Of a stretch of DNA of 64,000 nt, positions 57,113 to 64,000 are shown in pieces. Numbering within the stretch: position 1 is the first letter of the stretch; each line of letters starts with the position of its first letter. The translations under genes were made by a program, and so were the position numbers. The DNA comes from Cellulomonas sp. 73-145 (GTDB taxonomy: Bacteria > Actinomycetota > Actinomycetes > Actinomycetales > Cellulomonadaceae): contig MKTI01000009.1 of the NCBI GenBank assembly GCA_001898185.1, positions 310,001 to 374,000 on the forward strand, given 5' to 3'. The notes beneath the pieces were generated by a model, which had not been told where the DNA came from, ran no database searches, and saw nothing but the letters and a program-made list of their open reading frames with translations.

Positions 57113-58732
57113 ATGTCCCACCAGGGAACCCAGGTAGAGATCCCGGACGAGGCGCCCCCGCGCACGCCGTCCGGCCGGCGCACCGGCGTGGGGGACACGT
57201 CCCACGCCCGCAGCTGGTCCCGCGGCTTCTTCGTCAAGCTGGCCGTCGTCGCCATCGCCGACGCCGTCAGCGTGTACGGCATCCTCACCGCGGTCGCCGT
57301 GCAGTCGTGGGGTGTCGCGGCGTTCCTGCTCGTGGCGCTCGTCGCCATCACGTGGGTGTACTTCTCCCGGCGCGGCCTGCCGGCCAAGTACCTGCTGCCG
57401 GGGCTGCTCTTCCTGCTCGTGTACCAGCTGTTCGTGATGGGGTACACCGCCTACGTCGCCTTCACCAACTACGGCGACGGGCACAACTCCACGAAGAGCG
57501 ATGCGGTCGCCCAGATCCTGGTGCAGAACGAGAAGCGGGTGGAGGGCTCGGCCACCTACCCGCTCACCGTGGTGGACAAGGCCGGCACGGTCGGCTTCGC
57601 CGTCGTCGTCGACGGCAAGGCGGAGGTCGGTTCAGCGTCGCAGCCGCTGACCGCGGTGGACGGTGCGACCGTCGACGGCGGCAAGGTGACCGCGGTGCCG
57701 GGCTGGCAGGTGCTGGACTTCGCCTCGATCGCCGGGCGGCAGGACGAGATCGTCAACCTGCGCGTGCCGTTCTCCTCGAACCCGGACGACGGGTCGCTGC
57801 GCACCCAGGACGCGCAGAACGGCTACCTGTACAGGTCCGCGCTGACGTACGACGCCGCGGCCGACACGATGACGGACACGAGCACGGGGACGGTGTACCG
57901 GCCCGACTCGCGCGGCAGCTTCGTCTCGCCCGACGGGACCGCGCTGACCCCCGGCTGGCGGGTCGCCGTCGGCTTCTCCAACTTCACGCAGATGTTCACC
58001 GACAGCCGGTTGTCCGGGCCGTTCACCCAGATCCTGGTGTGGACCTTCGTGTTCGCGGGGCTCTCGGTGCTGACGACGTTCGCGCTGGGGCTGTTCCTGG
58101 CGATCACGTTCAACGACCCGCGGGTCCGTGGCCGGCGCATCTACCGGTCCCTGCTGATCCTGCCGTACGCCTTCCCGGCCTTCCTGTCCGCGCTGGTCTG
58201 GCGCGGCATGCTCAACCAGCGGTTCGGGTACGTCAACGAGGTGCTGCTGGGCGGGGCGAACGTGCCGTGGCTGACCGACGGCACGCTGGCCAAGGTCTCC
58301 GTGCTGATGGTGAACCTGTGGCTCGGCTTCCCCTACATGTTCCTGGTGTGCACGGGGGCGCTGCAGTCGATCCCGACGGACATCATCGAGTCGGCGCGGA
58401 TGGACGGCGCGAGCCCGTTCCGCATCTTCCGGTCGATGACGCTGCCGCTGCTGATGATCTCCGTCGCGCCGCTGCTCATCTCGAGCTTCGCGTTCAACTT
58501 CAACAACTTCTCGCTGATCTACATGCTGACCGGTGGCGGACCGAGCTTCACCGGCACGCCGGTGCTGATCGGGCACACCGACATCCTGATCTCGATGGTC
58601 TACGCGGTGGCGTTCGGCAGCGGCCTGAAGCAGTACGGCCTGGCGAGCGCCGTCTCGATCCTCATCTTCATCGTCGTCGGCGCCATCTCCTGGTGGGGCT
58701 TCCGGCGCACGCGCACCCTCGAGGAGCTCTGA
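57113..58732 (+). CDS. malF: Maltodextrin ABC permease MalF
   Basis: A 539-residue permease from the ATG at 57113, preceded by GAGGAG; an ATG 18 codons earlier has weaker signals. It has a long MalF-like layout: three N-terminal helices, a large external loop of about 170 residues (roughly 125-300), then five more helices. The ABC-contact EAA motif is ESARMDGASPFRIFRSMTLPLL. FGYVNEVLLGGANVPWLTDG and YMLTGGGPSFTG are also typical. No malK ATPase lies near, so the transporter probably borrows a shared MsiK-type ATPase coded elsewhere. Confidence 0.94.
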   Translation: MSHQGTQVEIPDEAPPRTPSGRRTGVGDTSHARSWSRGFFVKLAVVAIADAVSVYGILTAVAVQSWGVAAFLLVALVAITWVYFSRRGLPAKYLLPGLLFLLVYQLFVMGYTAYVAFTNYGDGHNSTKSDAVAQILVQNEKRVEGSATYPLTVVDKAGTVGFAVVVDGKAEVGSASQPLTAVDGATVDGGKVTAVPGWQVLDFASIAGRQDEIVNLRVPFSSNPDDGSLRTQDAQNGYLYRSALTYDAAADTMTDTSTGTVYRPDSRGSFVSPDGTALTPGWRVAVGFSNFTQMFTDSRLSGPFTQILVWTFVFAGLSVLTTFALGLFLAITFNDPRVRGRRIYRSLLILPYAFPAFLSALVWRGMLNQRFGYVNEVLLGGANVPWLTDGTLAKVSVLMVNLWLGFPYMFLVCTGALQSIPTDIIESARMDGASPFRIFRSMTLPLLMISVAPLLISSFAFNFNNFSLIYMLTGGGPSFTGTPVLIGHTDILISMVYAVAFGSGLKQYGLASAVSILIFIVVGAISWWGFRRTRTLEEL

Positions 58733-58733
58733 C

Positions 58734-59663
58734 ATGGCCGCGACCTCGACCCGGACCGGTACCGTCCTGCGGACGTCGACCAAGCCGAGCCGCTCGCTCG
58801 AGCACCACGCCCCCGTGCACGGGGTGCGGTGGTGGCGGGAGCTCGGCTGGCGGCACGTCGTCGCCGTCGTCATGGTGGTGGTCTGCGTGCTCCCGCTGCT
58901 GTACGTGCTGTCCGCCTCGTTCAACCCGGGCGGGACGCTGACCGGGTCCAACCAGCTGTTCCGGCACGTCTCGGCGCAGAACTACCAGAACCTGTGGGGC
59001 CGGTACTTCGGCTCGTGGCTGCTGAACTCGTTGCTGGTGTGCACCGTGACCGCCGTCGGCACGGTGCTGATGGGCGCGGCCGCCGCCTACGCGTTCAGCC
59101 GGTTCCGCTTCCGCGGGCGCCGGGGCAGCCTGACGTTCCTGCTGCTGGTGCAGATGTTCCCGCAGATGCTCGCGTTCGTCGCGATCTTCCTGCTGCTGCT
59201 CAGCCTGTCCAAGGTGTTCCCCGCGATCGGCGTGAACAGCCAGCTCGGGCTGATCGCGGTGTACCTCGGCGGTGCGCTGGGCGTGAACACGTTCCTGATG
59301 TACGGGTTCTTCAACACGGTCCCGCGTGAGCTGGACGAGGCGGCCAAGATCGACGGCGCCACGCACGCGCAGATCTTCTGGACCATCATCCTGCGGCTGG
59401 TCGCCCCCATCCTCGCGGTGGTGGGGCTGCTGTCGTTCGTCTCGTCGTACGGCGAGTTCATCATCGCCAAGATCGTGCTGCAGCGGCCGGAGAAGTGGAC
59501 GCTCGCGGTCGGCCTGTACAGCTGGGCGGCCGACGAGAAGACCGCCCCGTGGGGGCTGTTCGCAGCCGGCGCGGTGCTCGCGGCCATCCCCGTGGTGCTG
59601 CTGTTCCAGTTCCTGCAGAAGTACATCGTGTCCGGGCTGACGGCCGGTTCGGTCAAGGGGTGA
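58734..59663 (+). CDS. malG: Maltodextrin ABC permease MalG
   Basis: A 309-residue permease with six predicted helices, one base after malF. The EAA motif is ELDEAAKIDGATHAQIFWTIILRLVAP. AYAFSRFRFRGRRGSLTFLLLVQMFPQM and the C-terminal KYIVSGLTAGSVKG are standard for MalG. The stop overlaps the start of the GH13 gene that follows. Confidence 0.95.
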   Translation: MAATSTRTGTVLRTSTKPSRSLEHHAPVHGVRWWRELGWRHVVAVVMVVVCVLPLLYVLSASFNPGGTLTGSNQLFRHVSAQNYQNLWGRYFGSWLLNSLLVCTVTAVGTVLMGAAAAYAFSRFRFRGRRGSLTFLLLVQMFPQMLAFVAIFLLLLSLSKVFPAIGVNSQLGLIAVYLGGALGVNTFLMYGFFNTVPRELDEAAKIDGATHAQIFWTIILRLVAPILAVVGLLSFVSSYGEFIIAKIVLQRPEKWTLAVGLYSWAADEKTAPWGLFAAGAVLAAIPVVLLFQFLQKYIVSGLTAGSVKG

Positions 59664-61555
59664 GCAGGGAACGCACCCGGCAGGTCCCGCGGCACCGGCT
59701 CGACCGGCCGCACCACGACGGCTCGGCGCTCCACGTGGCGCCGGGCACCCCGGCGCTCGGCGACGCGGTGCCGGTGCGGGTCCGCGTGCCTGCCGACCGG
59801 CCGGTCGACTCGGTGTGGGTGCGCGTGCTGCGGGACGGCGAACCGGTGATGGTGCCGGCCCGCGCGGACGGCGGCGGCGGTGACGGCGACGGCGGCGGTG
59901 ACGGCGACGAACGGTGGTTCACGGCGGACGTCACCGTGCACAACCCCGTGACGGGGTACCGCTGGTTGCTGGACGAGCCCGGCGGCGCGCGGTGGTTGAA
60001 CGGGACCGGCCTGCATGCCCGGGACGTCACGGACGCCGCCGACTTCCGGCTCTCGGTGCACCCACCGGCGCCGTCGTGGACGAGCAGCGCCGTGGTGTAC
60101 CAGGTGTTCCCGGACCGGTTCGCCCGCGCCGACGGGTACGACGGGCCACCGGCCGGAGGGCCGGCATGGGCCGAACCCATGGCGTGGGACGTGCCGCCCG
60201 CGGCGACCGGACGCTCCACGGGTCGCCAGCTGTACGGGGGAGACCTCCGCGGGATCGCCCAGCGGCTGGACCACCTCCAGCGGCTCGGGGTGGACACCGT
60301 CTACCTCACGCCGGTGTTCCCCGCGCGGTCGGTGCACCGGTACGACGCGACCAGCTTCGACCACGTCGACCCCCTGCTCGGCGGGGACCAGGCGCTGGCG
60401 GACCTGTCCCGCGCGGTGCACGAGCGCGGGATGCGCCTGGTCGGCGACCTGACGACGAACCACACCGGTGCGGGCCACGACTGGTTCGAGGCCGCGCGGC
60501 AGGACCGCTCGGCGCCCGAGGCGTCCCTGTACTACTGGACGGACACCGAGCCCGGCTACGTCGGGTGGCTGGGCCACCCGTCGCTGCCCAAGCTGAACTA
60601 CGGCGCGGACAGCACGTTCGAGCGCATGGTGTCGAGCCCGGGCTCCGTGACGGCACGCTGGCTGCGCGAGCCCTACGCGCTCGACGGCTGGCGGGTCGAC
60701 GTGGCGAACATGACCGGTCGGCACGGGTCGGACGACCTGACACACCGGGTGGCACGCGAGATGCGGGCGACGATGTCGGCCGTCTCGCCGGAGACGGTGC
60801 TGGTCGCGGAGCACTTCCACGATGCGGGGGAGGACCTGCGGGCAGGCGGCTGGCAGGCGGCGATGAACTACGCCGGGTTCGCGACGCCGGTGGGCGGGTG
60901 GCTGGTGGACCCGTCGTCCGGCCTGACCATGCCCGGCATCCCCGTACCCCGCCCGCGGCGGCGCGGGAGGGCGATGGTGGCGACGATGCGCGAGGTGCTC
61001 GCGGCCGTGCCGTGGTCGGTGGCGGCGCACCAGTGGAACCTCCTCGGCTCGCACGACACGCCCCGCATCCGGACCCTGGCGGGCAGCGCCGCCGCGGTGG
61101 AGGTGGCCGCCGGGCTGCTCTTCACGTACCCCGGGACCCCGATGGTCTTCGCGGGGGACGAGGGGGGTCTGACCGGGTCCACGGGCGAGGGGGCGCGGGT
61201 GCCGATGCCCTGGGCCGACATCGACGGCGGCGGGTCCCGGTGGGACCGGGGGACGTTCGACGTCTACCGCCGGCTGATCGAGGTCCGGCGGGGCAGCCGG
61301 GCGCTGCGTGAGGGCGGTCTGCGCTGGGCGGTGGTGGACGACGACGCGGTGGCGTTCCTGCGCGAGACGCCGGACGAGCGCGTGCTGGTGCTCGTCGCCA
61401 GAGATCGCTGGTCGGGGGTGCGGTTGCCCCGCACCCTGCTGGCCGGCGGTTCGGCGCCCGAACGGCTGTACGGCGACGGCGAGCTGGAGGTCCGGCGCGA
61501 CGGACTCGTCCTCCCCGGCGACGGACCGGCGGTCCACGTCTGGCGACTGTCCTGA
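59660..61555 (+). CDS. GH13 neopullulanase-like maltodextrin-degrading enzyme
   Basis: A 631-residue intracellular GH13 enzyme. The N-terminal beta-sandwich (about 1-125) is of the CBM34 type and carries an odd Gly/Asp linker, GGGGDGDGGGDGDE, at about 71-85. The barrel has SSAVVYQVFPDRFARADGYDGPP, DLTTNHTGAGHDWF, LDGWRVDVANMTG (nucleophile Asp), VLVAEHFHDAGEDL (acid/base Glu) and LLGSHDTPRIRTL. The GGDLRGIAQRLDHLQRLGVDTVYLTPVFPARSVHRYD motif is of the cyclomaltodextrinase or maltogenic amylase class. It overlaps malG by four bases, so it is made with the importer. Confidence 0.93.
   Translation: MSRERTRQVPRHRLDRPHHDGSALHVAPGTPALGDAVPVRVRVPADRPVDSVWVRVLRDGEPVMVPARADGGGGDGDGGGDGDERWFTADVTVHNPVTGYRWLLDEPGGARWLNGTGLHARDVTDAADFRLSVHPPAPSWTSSAVVYQVFPDRFARADGYDGPPAGGPAWAEPMAWDVPPAATGRSTGRQLYGGDLRGIAQRLDHLQRLGVDTVYLTPVFPARSVHRYDATSFDHVDPLLGGDQALADLSRAVHERGMRLVGDLTTNHTGAGHDWFEAARQDRSAPEASLYYWTDTEPGYVGWLGHPSLPKLNYGADSTFERMVSSPGSVTARWLREPYALDGWRVDVANMTGRHGSDDLTHRVAREMRATMSAVSPETVLVAEHFHDAGEDLRAGGWQAAMNYAGFATPVGGWLVDPSSGLTMPGIPVPRPRRRGRAMVATMREVLAAVPWSVAAHQWNLLGSHDTPRIRTLAGSAAAVEVAAGLLFTYPGTPMVFAGDEGGLTGSTGEGARVPMPWADIDGGGSRWDRGTFDVYRRLIEVRRGSRALREGGLRWAVVDDDAVAFLRETPDERVLVLVARDRWSGVRLPRTLLAGGSAPERLYGDGELEVRRDGLVLPGDGPAVHVWRLS
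59873..59908 (+). repeat. 18-bp tandem repeat in the GH13 gene
   Basis: Two perfect copies of GGCGGCGGTGACGGCGAC (59873-59890, 59891-59908) encoding GGGDGD twice, in frame, within a surface linker of the N-terminal domain. Confidence 0.9.
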
Positions 61556-61576
61556 CCGGCGGGGTGCGCGGTCGCC

Positions 61577-61582
61577 TAGGGT
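61577..61582 (+). promoter_or_regulatory. -10 box of dgt
   Basis: TAGGGT, seven bases before the GTG of dgt, the same box and spacing as at the leuA leader. Confidence 0.5.
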
Positions 61583-61589
61583 TTCCCGC

Positions 61590-62891
61590 GTGACCGTCGT
61601 GCACCCCGCCGTGCCCGGCAACCAGGCCGCTCTCGTGCCCGGCTACGCCGAGCGGGACCTGCAGCGCTGGGTGTCCGAGGGGTCGAAGAACCAGGAGCGC
61701 ACACCCTTCGAGCGCGACCGCGCCCGCCTGGTGCACTCCTCGGCGCTCCGGCGGCTCGGCGCCAAGACCCAGGTGCTCGGTCCCGCGTCGGACGACTTCG
61801 TGCGCACGCGCCTCACGCACACCCTCGAGGTCGCGCAGGTCGGCCGCGAGCTCGGCAAGGCGCTCGGGTGCGACCCGGACGTCGTCGACACCGCCTGCCT
61901 GGCGCACGACCTCGGCCACCCGCCGTTCGGGCACAACGGCGAGCGGGCGCTCGCCGACCTGTCCCGGCACATCGGCGGCTTCGAGGGCAACGCCCAGACG
62001 CTCCGGCTGCTCACCCGCCTCGAGCCCAAGGTGGTCGGCCCCGACGGCCCGGTCGGGCTGAACCTGACACGCGCCAGCCTCGACGCCTCGGTGAAGTACC
62101 CGTGGCGGTACGGGGAGGGGCCGGTCAGCGCGGCGAGCGGCCGACCGACGCACAAGTTCGGCGTGTACGAGGACGACCTGCCGGTGTTCACGTGGCTGCG
62201 TGAGGGGGCGCCGGCGGGCCGCAAGTGCCTCGAGGCGCAGGTGATGGACCTCGCCGACGACATCTCCTACTCAGTGCACGACGTCGAGGACGCGGTGGTG
62301 GGCGGCCGGTTCGACCTGGTGGTGCTGACCGACGACGACGAGCGGGCGCGGGTGGTCGAGGCGGTCGAGACCTGGTACGGCGACCAGGTGGACGCCGACG
62401 GGCTGCAGGCGGCGATGGACCGGCTCGTCGCGGCCGAGCTGTGGACCACCGGCTTCGACGGGTCGCGCGGCGCGCTGGCCATGCTCAAGGACGCCACGAG
62501 CCAGCTGATCGGCCGGTTCGCCGCCGCGGCGCAGCGGGCCACCCGCGAGCAGTACGGTCCGGGACCGCTCACCCGGTACGCCGCGGACCTGATCGTGCCG
62601 ATCGAGACGGTGGCCGAGATCCTCGTGCTCAAGGGGCTCGCCGTTGCCTACGTCATGGCGCCCCGCGAGCTCGAGCCGCTCTACCAGCGGCAGCGCGAGA
62701 TGCTCGCCGACCTGGTCCGGGTGCTGTCCGAGCGGGCGCCCATCGCGCTCGAGCCGCCGTTCGCCGCCGACTGGGCGGAGGCGTCGGACGACGCCGCCCG
62801 GCTGCGGGTGGTGATCGACCAGGTCGCCTCCCTCACGGACGTCTCGGCGGCCTCCTGGCACGCCGACCTCGTCGCACCGCCCTACCGCTGA
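61590..62891 (+). CDS. dgt: dGTP triphosphohydrolase-like protein
   Basis: HD-domain enzyme converting dGTP (or other dNTPs) to the nucleoside and triphosphate. From GTG 61590 it has 433 residues: the FERDRARLVHSSALRRLGAKTQVLGP start, the histidine in RTRLTHTLEV, the HD pair in ACLAHDLGHPPFGHNGE, and LADDISYSVHDVEDAV with the last metal ligand. It is of the actinobacterial and single-domain type. dgt-dnaG is a conserved order in actinobacteria. The GTG start fits the -10 box seven bases upstream. Confidence 0.95.
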   Translation: MTVVHPAVPGNQAALVPGYAERDLQRWVSEGSKNQERTPFERDRARLVHSSALRRLGAKTQVLGPASDDFVRTRLTHTLEVAQVGRELGKALGCDPDVVDTACLAHDLGHPPFGHNGERALADLSRHIGGFEGNAQTLRLLTRLEPKVVGPDGPVGLNLTRASLDASVKYPWRYGEGPVSAASGRPTHKFGVYEDDLPVFTWLREGAPAGRKCLEAQVMDLADDISYSVHDVEDAVVGGRFDLVVLTDDDERARVVEAVETWYGDQVDADGLQAAMDRLVAAELWTTGFDGSRGALAMLKDATSQLIGRFAAAAQRATREQYGPGPLTRYAADLIVPIETVAEILVLKGLAVAYVMAPRELEPLYQRQREMLADLVRVLSERAPIALEPPFAADWAEASDDAARLRVVIDQVASLTDVSAASWHADLVAPPYR

Positions 62892-62896
62892 CGACC

Positions 62897-62902
62897 TACA
62901 CT
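62897..62902 (+). promoter_or_regulatory. -10 box of dnaG
   Basis: TACACT, six bases before the GTG of dnaG, so dnaG may be transcribed apart from dgt as a leaderless mRNA. Confidence 0.45.
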
Positions 62903-62908
62903 TCGCGC

Positions 62909-64000
62909 GTGGCGGGGCGCATCCGGCGGGAGGACGTGGAGGCGGTCCGCGAACGCGTCCGCATCGAGGACGTCGTCGGCCAGCACGTCGCGCTGCGGCC
63001 CGCGGGTGTCGGATCCCTCAAGGGCCTGTGCCCCTTCCACGACGAGAAGTCGCCGTCGTTCCACGTCCGCCCGCAGGTGGGCCGGTACCACTGCTTCGGG
63101 TGCGGCGAGGGCGGCGACGTCATCGCCTTCGTGCAGAAGGTGGACGGCCTCGGGTTCACAGAGGCGGTCGAGTACCTCGCGGCCCGGGTCGGTCTGCAGG
63201 TGCGGTACGAGGAGGGCGGCGCGCCACGGCCCGGGGACGAGCCGGGTCGGCGACGCCGGTTGCTGGACGCGCACCGCGTGGCCGAGGAGTTCTACCGGGA
63301 GCAGCTCGCGGGTCCGTCGGCCGCGGCGGGGCGCCGGTTCCTCGGCGAGCGTGGCTTCGACCGTGCCGCTGCCGACGGCTTCGGTGTCGGGTACGCGCCG
63401 CAGGGCTGGGACGCGCTGCTGCGCCACCTGCGCGGGCGGGGGTTCACCGAGCCGGAGCTGATCGCGTCGGGCCTGGTCAGCCAGGGGCAGCGCGGTGTGT
63501 ACGACCGGTTCCGGGGCCGGCTGGTGTGGCCGATCCGCGAGGTGACCGGCGAGACCGTCGGTTTCGGCGCACGGCGGCTGTTCGACGAGGACAACGGGCC
63601 CAAGTACCTGAACACCCCGGAGACGGCGCTCTACCGCAAGTCGCACGTGCTCTACGGCATCGACCTGGCCAAGCGGGAGATCGCCCGCGAGCGCCAGGTG
63701 GTGGTGGTCGAGGGGTACACCGACGTGATGGCGATGCACCTGTCCGGCGTCGGGACGGCGGTGGCGACCTGCGGCACGGCGTTCGGTACCGAGCACGCGC
63801 GCATCGTGCGGCGGCTGATGGGCGACGCCGGTGGAGCTGGTGGGGTGCAGCTCGCCGGGGGCGGGTCCGTCGGAGGTGCCGTCGTCTTCACGTTCGACGG
63901 CGACGCCGCCGGCCAGAAGGCGGCGCTGCGCGCGTTCGGCGAGGACCAGTCCTTCTCCGCGCAGACGTTCGTCGCCGTCGAACCCTCCGGGATGGACCCG
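62909..64000 (+). CDS. dnaG: DNA primase, N-terminal part
   Basis: DnaG makes RNA primers for replication. The frame is open from the GTG at 62909 to the window end, 364 codons of about 630. Residues 1-100 hold the zinc domain ([37 protein letters not shown]). The RNA-polymerase core follows with the NTP-binding and TOPRIM motifs ([30 protein letters not shown]). A Gly-rich insertion sits near residue 310 ([19 protein letters not shown]). The rest of the protein, including the helicase-binding domain, is beyond the window. Confidence 0.97.
   Translation, partial: MAGRIRREDVEAVRERVRIEDVVGQHVALRPAGVGSLKGLCPFHDEKSPSFHVRPQVGRYHCFGCGEGGDVIAFVQKVDGLGFTEAVEYLAARVGLQVRYEEGGAPRPGDEPGRRRRLLDAHRVAEEFYREQLAGPSAAAGRRFLGERGFDRAAADGFGVGYAPQGWDALLRHLRGRGFTEPELIASGLVSQGQRGVYDRFRGRLVWPIREVTGETVGFGARRLFDEDNGPKYLNTPETALYRKSHVLYGIDLAKREIARERQVVVVEGYTDVMAMHLSGVGTAVATCGTAFGTEHARIVRRLMGDAGGAGGVQLAGGGSVGGAVVFTFDGDAAGQKAALRAFGEDQSFSAQTFVAVEPSGMDP

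Noticed and set aside
59087..61621. A minus-strand frame of more than 800 codons opposite the GH13 gene.
   Set aside because: Same antisense artefact; the plus-strand GH13 enzyme has all catalytic motifs.

Overview
The window is chromosomal core sequence from a very GC-rich actinobacterium. Codon third positions are almost all G or C, GTG starts are common, and many genes look leaderless. The gene set (EF4, HrcA with a CIRCE box, four-cysteine-motif DnaJ, leuA leader attenuator, MsiK-style maltose transporter without its own ATPase) suggests a Micrococcales member near Cellulomonas. That placement is inference from gene content; no rRNA or other marker is present. I see no tRNA or rRNA gene, CRISPR array, insertion sequence, integrase or prophage. 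No stretch over 300 bases lacks a gene.

Layout. 1-10.1 kb: the end of a DtxR/MntR regulator, a HerA-like ATPase (-), leuS, a DegV protein, and the comEA-comEC-holA block. 10.2-13.4 kb: two tandem EAL-domain genes (-) facing away from a 42-residue exported-looking peptide gene and an HTH-TPR regulator. This is the most unusual part. 13.5-18 kb: rpsT, a lone PemK/MazF-like protein, then an overlapping trio (circularly permuted ATP-grasp, alpha-E, transglutaminase). 18-25.8 kb: lepA-hemW, two small-family genes on the minus strand, and hrcA-dnaJ-rsmE. 26-34.2 kb: ppdK (-), then the tightly overlapped phoH-ybeY-corC-like-era set followed by a membrane hydrolase. 34.3-40.2 kb: a frameshifted PP2C gene, a beta-propeller membrane protein, the leuA leader and leuA, recO and uppS.

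40.2-48.2 kb: a zinc ABC operon (-) with a Zur-like box, glyS, and a drug-type ABC exporter followed by its two-component system. 48.3-50.9 kb: a VOC protein, dusB, and a PfkB kinase (-). 51-61.6 kb: an alpha-glucan locus with a lipoprotein alpha-amylase, a GH13 alpha-glucosidase, a LacI-type regulator, malE-malF-malG and a second GH13 enzyme. Together these would cut starch outside the cell, import maltodextrins and split them to glucose. 61.6-64 kb: dgt and the 5' part of dnaG, which runs off the window.

Main points of interest. (1) The peptide plus HTH-TPR pair resembles the RRNPP peptide-signalling arrangement known from Firmicutes, with a hairpin that places the ribosome site in its loop and the start codon in its stem, and a heptamer shared between the two promoters. 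(2) A tandem EAL pair in which one copy has lost key metal-binding residues. (3) A single-base frameshift in the PP2C gene. (4) A leucine attenuator in front of leuA with mutually exclusive stems. (5) A strong hairpin between malE and malF. (6) A -10 box of type TANNNT placed 6-8 bases before the start codon of more than a dozen genes.
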